From contig NZ_JAIRBM010000005.1 in NCBI RefSeq assembly GCF_020089865.1, positions 126,126 to 190,125 on the forward strand: a stretch of DNA of 64,000 nt, read 5' to 3'. Under the pieces are notes generated by a model, which saw only the letters and a program-made list of their open reading frames with translations, was not told the origin of the DNA and made no database searches. Shown piece after piece: positions 59,842 through 64,000 of the stretch. A program made the translations under genes and the position numbers. Every line of letters starts with the position of its first letter. Positions within the stretch are counted from its first letter, which is position 1. This stretch comes from Microvirga puerhi (GTDB taxonomy: Bacteria > Pseudomonadota > Alphaproteobacteria > Rhizobiales > Beijerinckiaceae).

Positions 59842-60582
59842 ATGGCACAGAACATCTACGACAATCCCGAATTTTTCGCTGGCTACAGCACGTTGCCTCG
59901 ACAGGTGCATGGGCTGGACGGTGCGCCCGAATGGCCGGCAATCCGAGCTATGCTGCCGACACTAACCGGCAAGCGCGTGGCCGATCTGGGCTGCGGGTTC
60001 GGCTGGGCCTCGCGTTGGATGCGTGCGCAGGGTGCAGCCTCGGTGCTTGGTCTTGATCTGTCGCAGAACATGATTTCACGGGCCAAGGCTGATACTTCCG
60101 ATCCGGCCATCGACTATCGAACCGCCGATCTCGAAACGCTGGAACTGCCCGAGGCGGCTTTCGACCTCGTCTACAGTGCTCTGACCTTTCATTATGTCGA
60201 GGATTTCCAGCGCCTCACGCGCATGATCCACAAGGCGCTGGTTCTCGGTGGCGCTCTGGTCTTCACGATCGAGCATCCGATCTTCATGGCTGCGGCGCAT
60301 CCACATTGGATCGCCGATGTGGACGGTCGCAAGACTTGGCCGGTCAATGGCTATTCGATCGAGGGCGAGCGCCGCACGGACTGGTTCGCCAAGGGCGTGT
60401 TGAAATATCACCGGACGCTTGGGACGACCCTCAATACGCTGATCGATGCCGGTTTCGGATTGCGGAGGATCGAGGAGTTCGCCCCAACGCGCGAACAGAT
60501 CGAGCACTCACCCGAACTGGCCGAAGAGTTGGAGCGGCCGATGATGCTCCTGGTCTCGGTGCAAAAGACAGAAGTGCGTTAA
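59842..60582 (+). CDS. Class I SAM-dependent methyltransferase
   Basis: 246 aa from ATG 59842, with GGAG nine bases ahead. Motif I is VADLGCGFGWASRWM, then VLGLDLSQNMISRA, then IDYRTADLETLELPEAAFD and LVYSALTFHYVEDF. The C-terminal part has IEHPIFMAAAHPHWI and KYHRTLGTTLNTLIDAGFGLRRIEEF. It resembles the Methyltransf_11 group; substrate unknown. It is followed immediately by a perfect 32-bp palindrome. Confidence 0.88.
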   Translation: MAQNIYDNPEFFAGYSTLPRQVHGLDGAPEWPAIRAMLPTLTGKRVADLGCGFGWASRWMRAQGAASVLGLDLSQNMISRAKADTSDPAIDYRTADLETLELPEAAFDLVYSALTFHYVEDFQRLTRMIHKALVLGGALVFTIEHPIFMAAAHPHWIADVDGRKTWPVNGYSIEGERRTDWFAKGVLKYHRTLGTTLNTLIDAGFGLRRIEEFAPTREQIEHSPELAEELERPMMLLVSVQKTEVR

Positions 60583-60587
60583 GAGGC

Positions 60588-60619
60588 GAGCCGCCCGTGT
60601 CATATGACACGGGCGGCTC
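60588..60619 (+). terminator. Perfect 32-bp palindrome after the methyltransferase gene
   Basis: GAGCCGCCCGTGTCAT (60588-60603) is exactly complementary to ATGACACGGGCGGCTC (60604-60619), with no spacer. It starts five bases beyond the stop codon. It has no T-tract, so it may be a strong terminator, an RNA-processing hairpin or a cruciform/protein site. Confidence 0.6.
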
Positions 60620-60790
60620 GTGATGGAATGCCGCCTTAACATTTACGATCGGCATGGGGCGGCAACCATCTAACGCCCCGACCCCTAACGGGCCTGACCT
60701 CAGAGCTGTTTCCGCCGACGCAGAGTCATTTCTTCGTGGATCCGGCTCGCCGTCAAAAAATGCGGCAAACAAAGATTCGCCAAAGAAACT

Positions 60791-61135
60791 CTAGGAGTTC
60801 GACTTCTTGGCTTCACCGCGCCAGGGCGGCTGCCGGTCGCTGGGCCGGAGCGTATCGCCCGCCGGAGCCGCAGGCGTCGCAGTGGGGCCGAGGCCCGAGG
60901 TCGCCAGGATCTTGTCGATCACAGCCTGTTTCGCCCCATCGGGCAGGGCCTGCCACATGGTCTCCAGATGCGCTGGCGTCTCGCCTGCGCCTGGTGCGGA
61001 TGCCTTGGGCTCGGTCCGCTGCGTCCCCCAGGCCATGAGCCCGTCGAGCGCAGTAGCGCCGTCCGTCTGCTGCCGGACCGGCGAGTAGTAGAAAATCGCC
61101 CCGATGATGAGAAAGGCACGCAGAATTGAAAACAT
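60791..61135 (-). CDS. Small single-span membrane protein, unknown
   Basis: 114 aa from ATG 61135. One N-terminal helix (FSILRAFLIIGAIFYYS) leads to a soluble tail of about 95 residues with a helical segment LETMWQALPDGAKQAVIDKILATSG and a Pro/Ala-rich end. Longer starts (up to 61333) are possible but look non-coding. I recognise no family. It is divergent from the peptidoglycan-binding protein gene, with a gap of 336 bases. Confidence 0.6.
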   Translation of the reverse strand: MFSILRAFLIIGAIFYYSPVRQQTDGATALDGLMAWGTQRTEPKASAPGAGETPAHLETMWQALPDGAKQAVIDKILATSGLGPTATPAAPAGDTLRPSDRQPPWRGEAKKSNS

Positions 61136-61471
61136 GACCCGCTCGTGGCTGTCGGCTGGAAGATGCATCATCATAACCCCGACGGCGGCACGCTCGTAGG
61201 GCGGTGAGCAGCAACCTGGAATCAGGATGAACAAAAGGTTGATGCGAATGGCCTGTCGCCGCTCATACCGAAATTCCGGGGAAAATAAGGAAAATGCGAG
61301 GCAATATGGATCGCCCGAGAACAGCATGCCCATACAAGCCGCGCTCCGGAACAGAAGAAGGGTGCGGAATCAGCCGGCTGCTTTTAGGTTCGCTTAAGTG
61401 GCCTCTGGCACGGTGTTGCTCAAGGACGATGGGGCTGTGACGCCCCACCACTCAAGACGGGAAGACCGAAT
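61136..61471. other. Divergent intergenic region
   Basis: About 336 bases between the small membrane protein and the peptidoglycan-binding protein gene. Longer in-frame starts for the minus-strand gene fall here but lack ribosome sites. I see no other feature. Confidence 0.4.
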
Positions 61472-62320
61472 TTGCGTGAAGCCCTAGCCGCTCGTGACGA
61501 CGATGATTTCGTGACGTCCTCCCCGCCGCCGGCCCGACGGGCTCCGGCGGCACGGCGGCCTGCCGCGTCGTCGCGTCGGGCGCCTCCGGCGAAGGCGCGC
61601 AAGGAGCCGGGGCTCGGAGCGAAGGCGGTTCTCTTTCTCCTCGATCACCCGCGCGAGGCGCTGGTCAGTGCTCTGCTCGCTGCTTGCGCGGGAGCCATCG
61701 CCTGGAATGCTCTGGCTCTGCAGACGGTCCGCCATCCTGCGCCGCTGTTCAGCCGCTCCGCCAGCCATGCGCCGGAGAACGTGCCGTCGAACCTGCTGCC
61801 GCCGTCGCGGCCGGCACCTGTATCTGCGCCCGCACCAGCCGTCGAACCGCTCGCCGCCGAGCCGCCGCCCGTTGTCAATCATGCAGTGAGCACGGCTCCG
61901 CCGGCCGCGCCTCAGCCGGTCAAGCCGCCGCCGCGCAGCGCGATTACCGATCTCATCACGAAAGGGGAGGTGACCCAGCCGCAACGGGTCACCGTAGCCC
62001 CACCGCCGGCGCCCGCTCCCGCAAGGCCGCAACCACAGGCCCAGGCCGCCCAGGACAGCATCGCCGACATGATCCGCATGGGGGGGCCTGTGCCGGTGCC
62101 GCCGGCGAGCGTCGGCAAGCCGGAAGCGGATCCCGTGCTCCTCGGCCAGCGCGCTCTTGCAAAGCTCGGCTACAACGTGAAGCCTGATGGCCTCATGGGA
62201 TCAGAGACGCGCCAGGCCCTCGAGCGCTTCGAACGCGACCGGCACCTTCCGGTGACCGGCGAATTCGGAGGAAGGACGCTGCGCGAACTCACTTCCCTTG
62301 CGGGCCTGCCGATGCCGTGA
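61472..62320 (+). CDS. Membrane-anchored protein with C-terminal peptidoglycan-binding domain
   Basis: 282 aa, apparently from a TTG start at 61472; no nearby ATG gives the same frame. A disordered Arg/Pro/Ala-rich head precedes one membrane helix (ALVSALLAACAGAIAWNALAL, about residues 64-84), then a long Pro/Ala-rich periplasmic linker, then a PG_binding_1 domain (LGQRALAKLGYNVKPDGLMGSETRQALERFERDRHLPVTGEF, about residues 225-270). It probably tethers the membrane to the cell wall. It leads into the DUF1491 gene 52 bases later. Confidence 0.85.
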   Translation: MREALAARDDDDFVTSSPPPARRAPAARRPAASSRRAPPAKARKEPGLGAKAVLFLLDHPREALVSALLAACAGAIAWNALALQTVRHPAPLFSRSASHAPENVPSNLLPPSRPAPVSAPAPAVEPLAAEPPPVVNHAVSTAPPAAPQPVKPPPRSAITDLITKGEVTQPQRVTVAPPPAPAPARPQPQAQAAQDSIADMIRMGGPVPVPPASVGKPEADPVLLGQRALAKLGYNVKPDGLMGSETRQALERFERDRHLPVTGEFGGRTLRELTSLAGLPMP

Positions 62321-62372
62321 CCGGAGGCGTCCCGCTTGCAGGGCGCCGCATGCAGTGGCACAGGAAGCGGCC

Positions 62373-62714
62373 ATGTCCCGTCTGCGATCCGATTTCTGGG
62401 TGTCCGCCTATCTCCGCCGCTGCGGTGTCGAAGGTGTCGAGGCTGCTCTACGCAAGCGCGGTGCCTCAGAGGCGGGCGCCATCTTCGTGAAGGTCGACCG
62501 ACTCGACGGCACGGCGAGCCTTTATGGTCCGGCGCCGCAATTGTTTCTCGACGATAGCGGTGAACGTCGCTTCTCACCTGTTCTGCAGGATGTGATGCCC
62601 CTCGATGTGGAGGAGCGCATGACGCGGGAGATTCGCTTCGATCCGGACCTGTGGCTGGTCGAGGTCGATGACCGGGACGGACGGCACTTCCTCGATCTCG
62701 CGACCGAAGAATGA
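62373..62714 (+). CDS. DUF1491 domain protein
   Basis: 113 aa from ATG 62373, with AGGAAG upstream. It matches DUF1491: RLRSDFWVSAYLRRCGVEGV, then AIFVKVDRLDGTASLYGPAP, then RFSPVL and FDPDLWLVEVDDRDGRHFL. Family function is unknown; it is widespread in rhizobia-like bacteria and may be cytoplasmic. It runs convergently into the DUF2336 gene. Confidence 0.9.
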   Translation: MSRLRSDFWVSAYLRRCGVEGVEAALRKRGASEAGAIFVKVDRLDGTASLYGPAPQLFLDDSGERRFSPVLQDVMPLDVEERMTREIRFDPDLWLVEVDDRDGRHFLDLATEE

Positions 62715-62718
62715 GGCG

Positions 62719-63702
62719 TCACACATCGCCCAGGATTGCCCGCACCAGAGCGGCGGCGACGGGAGGCGACGGTTCGCGCATGGCGTGGACGAGGCGGCGC
62801 ACCGCGGAGAGGGGTTGGGACATTGCCGGGTGAAGGCCGAGAATGATCTCGATCGCATCCCTCTCTCCGAATCCGATTGCTTTCAGCGCAAGCGACAGAA
62901 GCTCATGGCGTCCCGAAACGGGAAGACGCCACACCACGCCGGTCGCAAAGCCGAAGGCATAGTTCAACAGTGCTTCGAAATGCGCCACGTCGCTGGCCCG
63001 CGCCGCAGCCACCAAGGCTGCGCGTTCGTAATCGGCGAGGCGGAGAGCATCGTCCGCGGTCGCTGGAGCCATTCGGTCCCGGATCCTGCGACGGCGCTCC
63101 GGGTCGGCAGCCAGATAGAGCGCGGCTTCGTCACGGAGCGTGAGCCCATCGCGGGCCAGAAGGATCGTCCCGAGCGATGGCCTGTTGCGCGCGCGGCGGA
63201 CGAGTTCGCGCATCGCGGGACTCGTCGCGAGGATGCTGCGATTGACTGCCAGCACGTCGTCCAGCGCATCCTCGTGCATCACAAGAAGGTGATCGACCGT
63301 CGTCGAAGTCAGTGCCGGATGACGGGCGAGACGCAGGCGGCCCTCCGCCGTCGCGAAAAGCTGCTTCACCAGATGGGAAGGAAATATCGCCAGATGGCCG
63401 AGCACGATATCGCGTGTCTCCTGCGAATGCCGCAGGAGATGATCGAGAATCGACGACGGCGTATCTTCGCACGGGGATAGAATCCGCGCGAGAGTCACGA
63501 GAGTCGCATGATCCATGCCTGGCAGGAAGCCGAGCGCAAGCGATTCAAATGTCTCGATAATCTCCCGGTCGCGAGCCGGCGCAGTGACGAAGAGCTCCGC
63601 GTTCATCACCAGAAGAGCAGCACGCGAATCCGCATTCCGGACATTCGGCAATCCGAGACCCGACAGGTCCGGCCAATGCTCCTGCAGGGCGGGGGAGGCC
63701 AT
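62719..63702 (-). CDS. DUF2336 domain protein
   Basis: 327 aa from ATG 63702 (a TTG precedes it). Long all-helical protein of HEAT-like repeats: LVTLARILSPCEDTPSSILDHLLRHSQETR, FPSHLVKQLFATAEGRLRLARHP, MRELVRRARNRPSLGTILLAR and ALALKAIGFGERDAIEIILGLHP-like segments. DUF2336 proteins are unique to alphaproteobacteria, often several per genome, with no proven role. GGAGG lies three bases before the ATG. Confidence 0.87.
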   Translation of the reverse strand: MASPALQEHWPDLSGLGLPNVRNADSRAALLVMNAELFVTAPARDREIIETFESLALGFLPGMDHATLVTLARILSPCEDTPSSILDHLLRHSQETRDIVLGHLAIFPSHLVKQLFATAEGRLRLARHPALTSTTVDHLLVMHEDALDDVLAVNRSILATSPAMRELVRRARNRPSLGTILLARDGLTLRDEAALYLAADPERRRRIRDRMAPATADDALRLADYERAALVAAARASDVAHFEALLNYAFGFATGVVWRLPVSGRHELLSLALKAIGFGERDAIEIILGLHPAMSQPLSAVRRLVHAMREPSPPVAAALVRAILGDV

Positions 63703-63950
63703 CAACGCAACTCTTTCGACACGACGTCGCGCACCGTAAGACCGCGCCGTTAGCGGATTGTTAAATGGTTGCCGTATTTGCGCGCGATGCCTCCTTTAGG
63801 GAAGGAACCGAAGGGCTTTGCCGTATGTTGATTCCGCAACAGGTGAAGCTTTTGCGCGAAGTTTGTTCGCTGGAAACGGTCTGTTAACCATAGCGTTATT
63901 TTGTGAGGGGACCGTCGAAGCAGACAGCGGAGTGGCACGGAGGATTCCAC

Positions 63951-64000
63951 ATGAACGACGCTTGGAGCAGAAGTCAGGGGACGCTCCTCATCTTTCCCGA
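63951..64000 (+). CDS. Partial CDS at right edge
   Basis: ATG 63951 follows a strong GGAGG site (63940-63944). The first residues read MNDAWSRSQGTLLIFP and the frame continues past the window end. Too little is visible to assign a family. Bases 63703-63950 hold its promoter and the DUF2336 promoter. Confidence 0.6.
   Translation, partial: MNDAWSRSQGTLLIFP

Noticed and set aside
59415..59855. Long minus-strand frame of about 146 codons
   Set aside because: No ribosome site, Arg/Pro/Ser-rich shadow composition and no recognisable family; overlaps several other frames.

Overview
The window is 64 kb of a GC-rich (roughly 60-65 %) alphaproteobacterial chromosome. Gene content points to the order Hyphomicrobiales (Rhizobiales), probably near Microvirga/Methylobacteriaceae. 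The evidence is a MucR/Ros regulator, an FtrA-type regulator divergent from a rhodanese, DUF6456, DUF1491 and DUF2336 proteins, a Rhizobium etli-type asparaginase, a two-subunit methylmalonyl-CoA mutase with MeaB, and several families of palindromic intergenic repeats. The genus is an inference. No rRNA, tRNA, CRISPR array, intact prophage or intact insertion sequence was seen.

Layout. 1-2.3 kb: end of a degenerate ABC ATPase coupled to a cyclic-nucleotide-binding protein, then a lytic transglycosylase. 2.3-5.2 kb: stand-alone AsnC effector domain, UDP-glucose dehydrogenase and asparaginase. 5.3-8.4 kb: cupin, a compact ArsR/SRPBCC/membrane/DUF1801 operon with an 18-bp inverted repeat at its head, and meaB. 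8.7-15.8 kb: acetyltransferase, DUF3750 protein, an unknown 565-aa membrane protein overlapping the frame of a small secreted Cys/Pro/Tyr protein, an amidase, a lipoprotein hydrolase, a LysE exporter and a methyltransferase. 15.8-21.5 kb: scpA and mutA, the large and small mutase subunits, on the same strand but separated by two unrelated genes; with meaB at 7.4 kb they supply the end of propionyl-CoA assimilation. 21.5-31.1 kb: metabolic genes (LysR/GST pair, HerA-like ATPase, M20 dipeptidase, second GST, dehalogenase, SDR) and an ABC-F protein.

31-42 kb is the accessory, gene-poor part. It holds a DD-carboxypeptidase-like protein, a start-less coding fragment, a nucleotidyltransferase, a truncated acetyltransferase, an HxlR regulator divergent from a methyltransferase, a truncated TetR with a perfect palindromic operator, a Sel1 protein, an exported unknown, a Tat-type metallophosphoesterase, and a beta-helix/RTX protein behind about 0.9 kb of AT-richer non-coding DNA. 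42-64 kb returns to core genes: aminotransferase, phytase-like esterase, murJ with a glycosyltransferase, ChbG deacetylase, superoxide dismutase, an HWE histidine kinase with an isochorismatase-type hydrolase, oligopeptidase B, mucR, ftrA/rhodanese, a DUF6456 protein, sufE, a methyltransferase, a peptidoglycan-binding membrane protein, DUF1491 and DUF2336.

No single spectacular new system is obvious. The best leads are the uncharacterised envelope pair at 10.3-12.3 kb beside an amidase, a MucR that has lost zinc ligands, an ABC ATPase with degraded catalytic motifs coupled to a cNMP-binding protein, an SDR without Tyr/Lys catalytic residues, and perfect long inverted repeats at 7.3, 36.2, 53.0 and 60.6 kb. 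All functions are read from sequence by eye; no database search was run.
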